Source: an uncultured Alphaproteobacteria bacterium
GTDB lineage: Bacteria > Pseudomonadota > Alphaproteobacteria > Rhizobiales > Beijerinckiaceae
Assembly (NCBI GenBank): GCA_937988775.1
Contig: CALKHP010000030.1
Coordinates: 186,001 to 250,000 of the forward strand
Length of the DNA stretch: 64,000 nucleotides
Direction: 5' to 3'
Of this stretch, positions 1 to 8,305 are shown piece by piece. The notes below the pieces were generated by a model. The model saw only the letters and a list, made by a program, of their open reading frames with translations. It was not told the origin of the DNA and made no database searches. The position numbers and the translations under genes are program-made. Each line of letters begins with the position of its first letter. The first letter of the stretch is position 1.

Positions 1-117
1 GGCCAAAGATTTCTCCGCTTGATCGATCGTCGATCCGGGTCATAAACGTCGGCTACGGTCGCGGCAACGCATGCCACTGTCGCAGGGCCGCCGCTTGGCC
101 CCAACGGTTCGAGGATC

Positions 118-333
118 ATGAGACAACGTACACGCAAACTGATCGGCACCGTCGCCATGCTGGTCTTCGTGGTGCTCTATGCGCTGCTGGTCATGGTGCT
201 GGCCCAGCCGATCCTCAATGGCGCCTCTCATCTGGTGCAGGGGCTGTTCTATCTGATTGCCGGCCTCGCCTGGGTGCTGCCGATCATCCCGTTGATCAGC
301 TGGATGAGCAAGGCCGACATGCCAAGAGTCTGA
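118..333 (+). CDS. DUF2842 family small membrane protein
   Basis: This is a 71-residue protein of unknown function. It opens with a basic stretch (RQRTRKLIG) followed by two hydrophobic segments at about residues 9-30 and 37-60, so it is probably an inner-membrane protein with two helices. Length and the N-terminal RTRKLIGT pattern match the alphaproteobacterial DUF2842 family; that match is from memory. A GAGG element lies just before the ATG. It stands alone ahead of the acetyltransferase gene on the same strand, about 120 bases away. Confidence 0.75.
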   Translation: MRQRTRKLIGTVAMLVFVVLYALLVMVLAQPILNGASHLVQGLFYLIAGLAWVLPIIPLISWMSKADMPRV

Positions 334-453
334 TATGCCAAGGGCTTGAGGGCGGGTTTCAAGAGATTGAATCAATCGCTTGAAACGAGTCGGCGCGGCT
401 TACTCTTGCGTTCACGATTTTATGGCACAGGTCATGGCGGGGAGAATGCCGCC

Positions 454-1587
454 ATGACTGGCCTGAGCTACCGCATACACGATTCCGTCGAGCCCGCCCG
501 GGGCGACTGGCACAGGCTGGAGGCCGAGGGCGCGCACACGCCCTATCAACGGCTCGGCTGGAGCGAGGCCTATCTTGCTCATGTCGGCGTCGCGGAAGGC
601 ATCAAACCGGCCATCGCGGTCATCCATGGCGCGGATGGCGCGGTGCTGGCGCTGTTCCCGTTCTGCGTCACCCATGCCCGCCCGGCGCGGATCGTGCGCT
701 TCGTCGGCGGCAAGCATGCCAATTTCAACATGGGGCTGTTCGCCCGCGATGCCGGCCGGCTGCTCGACGCCCCAGCCCTTGCCGGGCTGTTCAAGGCGCT
801 CCATGCCGCAACCGGTGCGCAGACCGCCATCCTGGAGAACCAGCCGCGCCAATGGCAGGGTTTCGCCAACCCGCTTGCCGTGCTGCCATGCCGCGACAGC
901 CCTGAGCCCGCCTACAAGTTCAGTTTCACGAACGATGTGGCTGCCATGCTCGAGGCGAAGCTCTCGCCCGATGCGCGCCGCAAGCTGAAGCGCAAGGAGC
1001 GCAAGCTCGGCGAGTTGGGCGCGGTCAGCTTCAGGCGCGCCGAAACGCAGGAGGAGTTGCGGCGCGTGCTCGATGCGTTCTTCCGGCAGAAGGCCGAGCG
1101 CTTCGCGGCGCTTGGCCAACCGGACGTGTTCGCGGAGCCCGGCGTTGCGGCATTCATCACCGCCGCCAGCAGCGTCGGCCTGGAACAGGGCAATCCCGCG
1201 ATCGAAATGTATTATACGGCCGCTGGCGAACGCATCGTCGCGACCTATGGCGCCGCGATCTCGCCCGAGCGCTTCTGCGGCATGTTCACCTCGTTCGACA
1301 GCTCCGAGGATGTGTTCCGCTGGAGCCCCGGCGACCTGATGCTGTACCACCTGATCGGCATGATGAGCGCGCGCGGGCTCAAGGTGTTCGATCTCGGCGT
1401 CGGCGAGGCCCATTACAAGGGCGGCTATTGCGACGAATACGAGGCGCTGTTCGATACCGTGATGCCGCTTTCCATGACAGGGCATGCGCTTTCGCTTGCC
1501 TATGGCGCGGCGGCGGCCGCCAAGCACCGGATCAAGGCGTCACCGCGCGCGCTCGCCCTCGTCAACCGGCTGCGGCGCGGCGGCTGA
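454..1587 (+). CDS. CelD/BcsL-like GNAT-fold acetyltransferase
   Basis: This 377-residue protein looks like the CelD/BcsL group of GNAT-fold acyltransferases, usually found in polysaccharide loci. The second half carries the typical region: an Arg/Lys-rich stretch (ARRKLKRKERKLGE, near residue 170) followed by the acceptor domain ending with KVFDLGVGEAHYKGGY. I chose the ATG at 454 over an upstream in-frame TTG because a GGGGAG element sits about ten bases before it. It faces the Wzc-like gene tail to tail, with 2 bases between the stop codons. The substrate is unknown; a role in decorating the exopolysaccharide is inferred from its position. Confidence 0.7.
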   Translation: MTGLSYRIHDSVEPARGDWHRLEAEGAHTPYQRLGWSEAYLAHVGVAEGIKPAIAVIHGADGAVLALFPFCVTHARPARIVRFVGGKHANFNMGLFARDAGRLLDAPALAGLFKALHAATGAQTAILENQPRQWQGFANPLAVLPCRDSPEPAYKFSFTNDVAAMLEAKLSPDARRKLKRKERKLGELGAVSFRRAETQEELRRVLDAFFRQKAERFAALGQPDVFAEPGVAAFITAASSVGLEQGNPAIEMYYTAAGERIVATYGAAISPERFCGMFTSFDSSEDVFRWSPGDLMLYHLIGMMSARGLKVFDLGVGEAHYKGGYCDEYEALFDTVMPLSMTGHALSLAYGAAAAAKHRIKASPRALALVNRLRRGG

Positions 1588-1589
1588 AC

Positions 1590-3821
1590 TTACGCCATCT
1601 GCGACAGGCCGCCGGCGTCATTGGCGGCATCCGCCATTCCCGGGCGCTCGGGCGTCAGGATCACGGACACCGTGCCGGCGCCGCGATCCTTGAGCAGATG
1701 GTAGGCATCGACCGTGCGCGGCTCGGTCTCGTCGCCGCGCGCGACCAGCAGCACGGCATCGGCGCGCCGCACGATATCGGCGCCGATCTCATCGACAAGG
1801 CCCATGTCGCAAACCACGAAATCATAGGTGTCGCTCAGTGCGCCGAGCGTGCGGGACACGGCTTCGGCGTGGCCGTCGAACGGGGCGGCGCGCGTGTCGC
1901 GGCCGAACGGAATGATGTGCAGGCGCGAGCCGCGATCGCGGTGAATCGCCTCCGCGAAGCCGGCCGTGCCGGCAATGACATCGGCCAGCCCGTGCGGCTC
2001 GCCGACCGCGATCAGCCGCTGCAACGACGGCCGTTGCCGGTCGAACTCGGTCAGCACGCAGCGGCCGTTGCGCACCAGCGCACGGCCGAGATTGACGGCG
2101 ATCGAGGACGCGCCGACGCCGGGCGCGGGCGCCGCGACCAGGATGATGGCGCCACGGTCGGCGGGCTTGACGGCGCGCATCTCGGCGACGATCGCCTGCA
2201 CGGCTTGCGAATAGGCGCCATCGCCGTTGAGCGCGAGTTGCGCCGGCACCTGTGCCGGCACTTGCGTGGGGATTAGCTCCGGCAGCGGCGGGTTTTCCAC
2301 CACGGCGACAGGGGGCGACACCGCCTCGCCCGGCTCAGGCACCGTTTCGGCGGGGGGAGCGGCGAGAGCGGGAGCAACGGCCGCGGCACCGGTTTCCGGC
2401 ACGATATAGGCGCGCCCGCTCATGATCTCGCGCGCCAGCACGGTCCCGGCGGAGAGCAACAGGGCCGAGATCGCCGTGATCAGCATGATCGGCAGCTTCT
2501 TGGGGAAGGTCGGCGTATCCGGCACGATGGCCTGCGAGATGATGCGCGCATCGGGCGGCGCCGCATTGGCGACGTTGCGTGCGGCGGCCTCGTTATTGCG
2601 GATCAGATAGCTCTCGAGCTGGTCGCGCAGCGACTTGGCATCGCGCTCGAGCGCGCGCAGTTGCACCTCGGATTCGTTGGCGGCGCTGACGCGCTCCTTC
2701 TGCTGGTCGATGGTCTCGGTCAGGCTGGTGACGCGGGCGCCAGCGACGCGGGCATCATTCTCCAGCGTGCGCGCGGCCCGTTCGGCGGCAGCCTTGATCT
2801 GCGTGTCGAGCCCGGCCAGTTGCGCGGCGAGCTCCTTCATGCGCGGGTGCCCCGGCAGCAGGGCGCGGCCCTCCTGGGCGATCTGCGTGTGCAGGTTGGC
2901 GCGATTCTCGATCAGCTTGCGCACGATCTCGTTATTGGCGATTTCCGAGACATCGAAGATCCGGCCGGATTTGATGGCGCTGCGGATCACGCCGGCGCGG
3001 GCCTGCAAATCGGATTGCTGCGACCGGGCGGCGGAAAGCTGCGTGTTCAGCTCGCTCAATTGCTGCGTGGTGATGGAGGTGTTGTTGGCGCCGACATACA
3101 AGCCGCTGCTGGCCTTGTAGGCTTCGACCTTGGCCTCGGCCGTGGCCAGCTTCTGGCGCAACGGATCGATGGCCGCGCTCAGCCATTTGGTGGCGTTGAG
3201 GCTGACGTCGCGCTTCTGGTTTTCGAGCGCATCGAGATAGGCGCTGGCGACGGTATTGGCGCCCTTGGCGGCAAGCTGCGGATCGCGCGACGAGAATTCG
3301 ATGGCGATCACGCGCGAGCCCCGCACGGGATAGACGAGCAATTCGCGGTTGTAATTCTCCAGCACGCGGTCTTCCGGCGAGTATTGCGTCGGATTGCGGG
3401 CGAGCCCGAGCATGACGAAGAACTGCTTCACCGGTCCGAGCCCCTGCCTGATGGGATCGAATTCCGGGTTGCCGAGCAGGCCGAGCTTCTTGATGACGTC
3501 GCGGGCAAGATCGCGCGACATGATGAGCTGGACCTGGCTCTGCACGCCGTCCTGATCGATGCTCGGCTCGCTCCCGGTCTGGGTCGAAAGCCGCGTGAAC
3601 GGATTATCGCGATTCTCGATCAAAACCTTCGACTGCGCGGTGTAGCGCGGCTTGACCATGTTCACGCCGACCATCGCGACCACGAAAGCCAGCAGCGTGA
3701 TGCCCCCGATCAGGAATTTCTTCCGATTGAGGGCCGCCGCCAATGTGCCAAGGTCCAGCTCCGTGCCGGCGCCGCGTCCGTGGTCCTGCCCGTAATTTTC
3801 GGGGCCGTCAGCCTCACGCAT
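1590..3821 (-). CDS. Wzc/ExoP-like polysaccharide chain-length protein with degenerate kinase domain
   Basis: This 743-residue inner-membrane protein belongs to the Wzz/GumC/ExoP family that controls chain length and export of surface polysaccharide. A first transmembrane segment is at about residues 35-55, a periplasmic Wzz domain and long coiled coils fill about 60-430, and a second segment is near 445-465. A Pro/Ala-rich linker then leads to a CpsD/CapB-type P-loop domain (about 540-743). The nucleotide site is eroded: the Walker A equivalent reads APGVGASS with no lysine, the Walker A' region reads TEFDRQRP, the Walker B equivalent reads VCDMGL, and there is no C-terminal tyrosine cluster. 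It is therefore probably not an active tyrosine autokinase. It is divergent from the export lipoprotein gene. Confidence 0.85.
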   Translation of the reverse strand: MREADGPENYGQDHGRGAGTELDLGTLAAALNRKKFLIGGITLLAFVVAMVGVNMVKPRYTAQSKVLIENRDNPFTRLSTQTGSEPSIDQDGVQSQVQLIMSRDLARDVIKKLGLLGNPEFDPIRQGLGPVKQFFVMLGLARNPTQYSPEDRVLENYNRELLVYPVRGSRVIAIEFSSRDPQLAAKGANTVASAYLDALENQKRDVSLNATKWLSAAIDPLRQKLATAEAKVEAYKASSGLYVGANNTSITTQQLSELNTQLSAARSQQSDLQARAGVIRSAIKSGRIFDVSEIANNEIVRKLIENRANLHTQIAQEGRALLPGHPRMKELAAQLAGLDTQIKAAAERAARTLENDARVAGARVTSLTETIDQQKERVSAANESEVQLRALERDAKSLRDQLESYLIRNNEAAARNVANAAPPDARIISQAIVPDTPTFPKKLPIMLITAISALLLSAGTVLAREIMSGRAYIVPETGAAAVAPALAAPPAETVPEPGEAVSPPVAVVENPPLPELIPTQVPAQVPAQLALNGDGAYSQAVQAIVAEMRAVKPADRGAIILVAAPAPGVGASSIAVNLGRALVRNGRCVLTEFDRQRPSLQRLIAVGEPHGLADVIAGTAGFAEAIHRDRGSRLHIIPFGRDTRAAPFDGHAEAVSRTLGALSDTYDFVVCDMGLVDEIGADIVRRADAVLLVARGDETEPRTVDAYHLLKDRGAGTVSVILTPERPGMADAANDAGGLSQMA

Positions 3822-3962
3822 GGGAATCTCCGCTACCGCGCGGAGTACAGCTTATTAAGGTTGCCAGCGGGTTAAGAACCGCGCGGCAACTTTCCAATGC
3901 CTGTCGATCGTCCCCGGCGATCCCCGCCAGCCCGGCGCGCGAGCAAAACGCCGGATGGTCAG

Positions 3963-3991
3963 GCTTTCTTAACCTTAACCGTCCCTATAAT
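3963..3991 (+). promoter_or_regulatory. Candidate promoter with tandem TTAACC motifs before the export lipoprotein
   Basis: A perfect TATAAT lies at 3986-3991, about 30 bases before the lipoprotein ATG. Two TTAACC hexamers in tandem (3969-3980) sit between it and a weak -35 region (GCTTTC, 3963-3968). TTAACC resembles a half-site for the cell-cycle regulator CtrA, but assignment to CtrA is inference. Confidence 0.4.
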
Positions 3992-4021
3992 CCGCGCGAC
4001 GAATGTGAGAGTTCCCGTATC

Positions 4022-4588
4022 ATGCCGCGTCGATTCCTGCCTTTGCTGATATTCGTGATCCTGTCGCTTGGCGGTTGCGCCAACCGGCCGCTCGACTATC
4101 GCGCGGAGTTCTTCGACGCGAGCCAGCAAGGCCCCTACACGCTCGGCACGGGCGACAAGCTGCGGATCATCGTCTACGGGCAGGACAACCTCTCGAACCT
4201 CTATGCCGTCGATGGCTCCGGCCGCATCTCGATGCCGCTGATCGGGGCGGTGACCGCCAAGGGGCTGACGACGCGCGCGCTCGAGAGCCAGATCGAGGCC
4301 CGCCTGCGCAACGGCTATCTGCGCGACCCGCGCGTCAATGTCGAAGTCGACCAGTTCCGCCCGTTCTTCATCCTCGGAGAGGTCAACCAGTCGGGCCAGT
4401 ATCCGTTCGTCGGCGGCATGACCGTGCAGACGGCGGTGGCGATCGCCGGCGGCTTCACGCCGCGCGGCGCGCAATCCTATGCCGTGGTGACGCGCGCCAT
4501 CAATGGCGAGCCGATGACCTCGGAAGTGCCGATCACCTATCCCGTGCGGCCCGGCGACACGATCGCCATCAAGGAACGCCTGTTCTGA
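4022..4588 (+). CDS. Wza/KpsD-type polysaccharide export lipoprotein
   Basis: This 188-residue outer-membrane-directed lipoprotein has a signal peptide with lipobox LGGC (Cys19). A polysaccharide export (poly_export) domain follows, starting near residue 35 (YTLGTGDKLRI), then a SLBB-like domain near 120-180 (FILGEVNQSGQYPF). It is short for the family (E. coli Wza is about 380 residues), as is common for rhizobial ExoF-like proteins. The open frame extends upstream, but only the ATG at 4022 gives a signal peptide. The stop overlaps the next gene's start (TGATG). With the Wzc-like protein it would form the export channel. Confidence 0.85.
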   Translation: MPRRFLPLLIFVILSLGGCANRPLDYRAEFFDASQQGPYTLGTGDKLRIIVYGQDNLSNLYAVDGSGRISMPLIGAVTAKGLTTRALESQIEARLRNGYLRDPRVNVEVDQFRPFFILGEVNQSGQYPFVGGMTVQTAVAIAGGFTPRGAQSYAVVTRAINGEPMTSEVPITYPVRPGDTIAIKERLF

Positions 4589-5757
4589 TGTCCCTGTCCG
4601 CGCCAGTGGACAGTCTGCGTGTCATCCACATCCTGCGCTCACCGGTCGGCGGCCTGTTCCGGCACGTCCGCGACCTCGCGCGCGGCCAGGCGGCGCGTGG
4701 CCATCAGGTCGGCATCATCGCCGACGCCACGACCGGCGGCGAACGCGCCGACGAGATGCTGGCGGAACTTGCCCCCGCGCTGAGCCTCGGCGTGCATCGC
4801 CTCGCCATGCGGCGTAACCCGCATCCGAGCGATCTGCTCGTGCAGCGCCGCATCAACCGCATCGCCGCCAAAGCCGACGCCCAGATCCTGCATGGCCATG
4901 GCTCGAAAGGCGGGCTCTATGCGCGCCTGCCGCGCCTCGTGCCGCTGCCGCGCAAACGGCTCAGCGTCTACACGCCGCATGGCGGCAGCCTGCATTTCAC
5001 GCCCGGCACCAGCGGCCACATAGCCTTTACCCTCGCCGAGCGCGTGCTCGAGCGCGGCACCGACCTGTTCTTGTTCGAAAGCGGCTTCGCGCAGGCGCGC
5101 TACGAAACCATGATCCGCCGGACCAGGCGGCTCGCCCGCATCGTCCATAACGGCTTGCACGGCGAGGAGTTCATGCCGGTCGCTCCCCTGCCCGATGCGA
5201 CCGATCTGTTGTTTGTCGGCGAGTTGCGCCTGCTCAAGGGCATCGACACGCTGATCGAGGCGAGCCTGCTGATCGCCGATGCCACCGGGCGCCAGCCGAG
5301 CCTGACGCTGGTCGGCGCCGGGCCGGACACGCAAAGCCTGCACGATCTCGTGGCCGCGCGCGGCATCGCCGACCAGGTGCGCTTTCCGGGCGCGATGCCG
5401 GCGCGCGAGGCTTTCCGGCTCGGGCGGTTGATGGTGGTGCCCTCGCGCATGGAATCCTTTCCCTATGTCGTGCTGGAAGCCGCCGCCGCCGGCATGCCGC
5501 TGGTGGCGACCAATGTCGGCGGCATCCCGGAAATCTTCGGCCCCGACGCCAACCGCCTCGTGCCGCCCGACCAGCCGGCCGCGCTCGCCGGCGCGATCCG
5601 GCGGGCGCAAGCCGACGTGATCGCGCGGGAAACCAGCCTGAAAGCAAGTTTACGCGCCCGCGTGCACGAAAACTTTACGGTTGATGCCATGGTAGAGGCT
5701 GTCATTGGCGCATATCGCGATGCGCTCGATGCGCGGACAGCGCGACGGAGTTTGTAG
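4588..5757 (+). CDS. Family 4 glycosyltransferase (GT-B fold)
   Basis: This 389-residue cytoplasmic enzyme transfers a sugar from a nucleotide donor onto the growing polysaccharide. The N-terminal half shows the acceptor-side Rossmann domain (VIHILRSPVGGLFRHV at the start, HGHGSKGGLYARL near 105). The C-terminal half has the donor site: GELRLLKGIDTL near 212, then PSRMESFPYVVLEAAAAG with the E-x7-E motif of retaining GT-B enzymes. The ATG at 4588 overlaps the previous stop codon, so translation is probably coupled. The donor and acceptor sugars cannot be read from the sequence. Confidence 0.85.
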   Translation: MSLSAPVDSLRVIHILRSPVGGLFRHVRDLARGQAARGHQVGIIADATTGGERADEMLAELAPALSLGVHRLAMRRNPHPSDLLVQRRINRIAAKADAQILHGHGSKGGLYARLPRLVPLPRKRLSVYTPHGGSLHFTPGTSGHIAFTLAERVLERGTDLFLFESGFAQARYETMIRRTRRLARIVHNGLHGEEFMPVAPLPDATDLLFVGELRLLKGIDTLIEASLLIADATGRQPSLTLVGAGPDTQSLHDLVAARGIADQVRFPGAMPAREAFRLGRLMVVPSRMESFPYVVLEAAAAGMPLVATNVGGIPEIFGPDANRLVPPDQPAALAGAIRRAQADVIARETSLKASLRARVHENFTVDAMVEAVIGAYRDALDARTARRSL

Positions 5758-5760
5758 GCC

Positions 5761-7272
5761 ATGAGCGAGGCGGCCAACGAGCTTGGCTCGAGGAAGCACG
5801 ACCCGGTGCCGGAGGCGGCGCATGCCCAGCTTGCCGAAGCCGTCGTCAACCTGCCGCTGCGCCGAAGCTATTCGCCGGTCGTGCTCGCCGGGCTGGTCAG
5901 GCTGATCGAATTCGTCCTGATCTGCATCGTCGGCATTATCGTCTATATCGCCTATTTGCGCGGTCTGCCCGGCGAGGACCCGGCCTATCTGGTGGCGATC
6001 CCGGCGGTCGCCGCCATGACGGTCACCGCCTTCCAGATGTTCGACATCTATCATGTCGGCGCCTTCCGCACGATGGTGCAGCAGGGCTTCAAGCTGATCG
6101 GCGGCTGGACGCTGGTGTTCCTGCTGTTCTTCGCGGTGCAGTTCTTCTTCAAGCTCGAGGGCGTGTACTCGCGCGTGTTCTTCGCCGGCTGGTATGTCTC
6201 GGGCCTCGCCACGCTGCTGGTCGAGCGCTTCATCCTGAGCCAGATCATGCGCCGCATGACCGCGGAAGGCCGGCTCGACCGGCGCACGGCAATCGTCGGC
6301 GGCGGCGAGGCGGGCGAGTTGCTCATCCGCCAGCTTGGCCAGCAAAAGGACAGCGACATCCGCATTTGCGGCGTGTTCGACGACCGCACCGATGCGCGTT
6401 CGCCCGACCTCGTCGCCGGCTACCCGAAACTCGGCACCGTCGACGACCTGCTGTCCTACGCCCGCCACGCCCGGCTCGACCTGGTGATCTTCAGCCTGCC
6501 TGTCACGGCCGAGCAGCGCCTGCTGCACATGCTGAAACGGCTCTGGGTGCTGCCGGTCGATATCCGGCTCGCCGCCCATACCCAGAAGCTGCGCTTCCGG
6601 CCGCGCAACTACTCCTATATCGGCGGCACGCCGATGTTCGACATGGCGGACAAGCCGATCGCCGATTGGGACATCGTGGTGAAAGCGCTGTTCGACAAGA
6701 TCGTCGGCAGCCTGCTGCTGGTGCTGCTGTCGCCGGTGATGCTGGCGACCGCCATCGCCGTGAAGCTCGATTCGAAAGGCCCGGTGTTCTTCAAGCAGCG
6801 CCGCTACGGCTTCAACAACGAGCTGATCGAGGTGTTCAAGTTCCGCTCGATGTATACCGACAAGAGCGACGCGACCGCCGCCACGCTCGTCACCAAGGGC
6901 GATCCGCGCGTCACCCGCGTCGGCCGCTTCATCCGCAAGGCCTCGATCGACGAGTTGCCCCAGCTCATCAACGTGGTGTTCAAGGGCAACCTGTCGCTGG
7001 TCGGGCCGCGCCCGCACGCCGTCAACGCCAAGGCCGGCAACCGGCTCTATGACGAGGTCGTCGACGGCTATTTCGCGCGCCACAAGGTCAAGCCCGGCAT
7101 CACCGGCTGGGCGCAGATCAACGGCTGGCGCGGAGAAACGGATACACGCGAAAAGATCGAGAAACGTGTCGAACACGACCTGCACTACATCGAAAACTGG
7201 TCTGTCCTGTTCGACCTCTACATCGTCATCATGACGCCCTTCGCCCTGACCAAGACCGAGAATGCCTATTGA
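5761..7272 (+). CDS. Undecaprenyl-phosphate glucose phosphotransferase (WcaJ/ExoY type)
   Basis: This 503-residue membrane enzyme starts exopolysaccharide synthesis by loading a sugar-1-phosphate onto undecaprenyl phosphate. Four to five transmembrane helices are in residues 40-175, then a soluble Rossmann-like region (AIVGGGEAGELL, about 178-190). A re-entrant helix (DKIVGSLLLVLLSPVML, about 310) precedes the catalytic sugar-transferase domain (KQRRYGFN, FRSMYTDKSD, RKASIDELPQLINV, LVGPRPHA). Length fits the family. It follows the glycosyltransferase by 3 bases and ends the three-gene operon. Glucose is the usual substrate, but galactose cannot be excluded. Confidence 0.9.
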   Translation: MSEAANELGSRKHDPVPEAAHAQLAEAVVNLPLRRSYSPVVLAGLVRLIEFVLICIVGIIVYIAYLRGLPGEDPAYLVAIPAVAAMTVTAFQMFDIYHVGAFRTMVQQGFKLIGGWTLVFLLFFAVQFFFKLEGVYSRVFFAGWYVSGLATLLVERFILSQIMRRMTAEGRLDRRTAIVGGGEAGELLIRQLGQQKDSDIRICGVFDDRTDARSPDLVAGYPKLGTVDDLLSYARHARLDLVIFSLPVTAEQRLLHMLKRLWVLPVDIRLAAHTQKLRFRPRNYSYIGGTPMFDMADKPIADWDIVVKALFDKIVGSLLLVLLSPVMLATAIAVKLDSKGPVFFKQRRYGFNNELIEVFKFRSMYTDKSDATAATLVTKGDPRVTRVGRFIRKASIDELPQLINVVFKGNLSLVGPRPHAVNAKAGNRLYDEVVDGYFARHKVKPGITGWAQINGWRGETDTREKIEKRVEHDLHYIENWSVLFDLYIVIMTPFALTKTENAY

Positions 7273-7299
7273 GGCCGGAAGGCGCTTTCGGAACGCTTA

Positions 7300-7581
7300 T
7301 CAGTTCACGACCGCATCGCCCCGGGCCTCGATGCCGGATGTCAGCCCCTCGACCATCGCGACCACGAAATCATATGTCGCGGCATCGTCGAAGATCGCCA
7401 TGTCGATCTCACCGCTTTTCAGGGCCACCACCAGACCTTGCTTGAACTGTTCCGATTCCTGCGACGATTCCGTGCGGGCGATATGAGACATGCAGCGGCC
7501 GAGCGACAGATAGAGCGCGCCGATAATCATGTTGAGCTGTGCCGGGCTGGCATCGGCGGGGATGATAACGCTTCTGGTCAT
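7300..7581 (-). CDS. Hypothetical protein, 93 residues
   Basis: I do not recognise this protein. It is 93 residues, mostly helical in character, with no signal peptide or membrane segment, and an acidic middle (SSQESEQFKQG, GEIDMAIFDDAATYD). I chose the ATG at 7581 (MTRSVIIP) over an in-frame TTG nine codons upstream. It sits between the sugar transferase gene, read toward it, and tRNA-Pro, read in the same direction. Codon use is like that of its neighbours. Confidence 0.55.
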   Translation of the reverse strand: MTRSVIIPADASPAQLNMIIGALYLSLGRCMSHIARTESSQESEQFKQGLVVALKSGEIDMAIFDDAATYDFVVAMVEGLTSGIEARGDAVVN

Positions 7582-7677
7582 TTTGCTACCGGGCTCCGAA
7601 TTCAACAACGTTCATGAAATGAACGCTGCAATCGCTCGGATGTTCCCTGTTACGGCCTCGGCCGGCGGCGTTCGGAA

Positions 7678-7754
7678 TGGTCGGAGTGGCCGGATTCGAA
7701 CCGACGACCCCTTGTCCCCCAGACAAGTGCGCTACCAGGCTGCGCTACACTCCG
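7678..7754 (-). tRNA. tRNA-Pro (GGG)
   Basis: The reverse strand folds into a 77-base cloverleaf. The acceptor CGGAGTG pairs with CACTCCG, the discriminator is A, and the CCA end is encoded. The anticodon stem CTTGT/ACAAG holds loop CTGGGGG, giving anticodon GGG. The T-loop GTTCGAATC is canonical. Confidence 0.95.
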
Positions 7755-8054
7755 ACGCCCTTTGGGGACTGATCTCTTAGGGACAATCGGGCGCGGACGC
7801 AACCCTGGAAAAATGCCCATTCCGCGCTGCTGCCGCGGAAAGCGACCCGGAAAACGACCTCTCCTCGCCTGCCTCCTTCAAAACGTCATGTTTCCGTGGG
7901 AAGCAGCGATTATCCAGTCATCTTCCCGCACGGGCCCCGACAGGCGCGAGCGCTTCTTATTGGTGTGCGATTCGAAGGTGACGGTCCTCGATCAAAGGTG
8001 GCAATGCATGCGGCACGCCGATATCTGGCCCAAGGTTGTTTCATCGGTTGTTTC
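7755..8054. other. Intergenic stretch, no gene seen
   Basis: About 300 bases separate tRNA-Pro from the small downstream ORF. Frames that are open here have no ribosome binding site and no recognisable product. The stretch presumably holds the tRNA promoter. Confidence 0.4.
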
Positions 8055-8285
8055 ATGTCGGACCTGAAAGCGCAGGGGCGACCCGCGTCCTTCGGCCGGC
8101 TGTTTCCATGGTGGCGGCGACGCCAGCCGCAACCGCACCGGATGAAGCGGCCAATGCCGACGCCGGTGCTGCTGCCGACCGACATCGAGCCGGAAGCGTT
8201 GCTGCGCTGGATTTTCGAGCAGCGCGCCATGACGGATGACGGTCCCGGGCGCGATGCCGCCAAGAAGCGGGCTCGCAAAAACTAG
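8055..8285 (+). CDS. Small hypothetical basic protein, 76 residues
   Basis: This 76-residue ORF has strong G/C preference in third codon positions, as expected for a real gene here. It has an aromatic/basic patch (LFPWWRRRQPQPHR), a middle reading VLLPTDIEPEALLRWIFEQR, and a basic tail (KKRARKN). There is no membrane segment. I see no clear ribosome binding site before the ATG, which weakens the call. It converges on the MerR-type gene. Function unknown. Confidence 0.45.
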   Translation: MSDLKAQGRPASFGRLFPWWRRRQPQPHRMKRPMPTPVLLPTDIEPEALLRWIFEQRAMTDDGPGRDAAKKRARKN

Positions 8286-8305
8286 CGCCGGAGCGGTTTT
8301 CCGCG

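Noticed and set aside
412..1527. Long open frame on the reverse strand opposite the acetyltransferase gene
   Set aside because: It is a shadow of a GC-rich gene: the protein is rich in His, Arg and Gln without any fold, and the forward frame has recognised motifs.
2661..3875. 404-residue forward frame opposite the Wzc-like gene
   Set aside because: Composition is that of antisense reading of a high-GC gene, and the reverse frame matches a known family.
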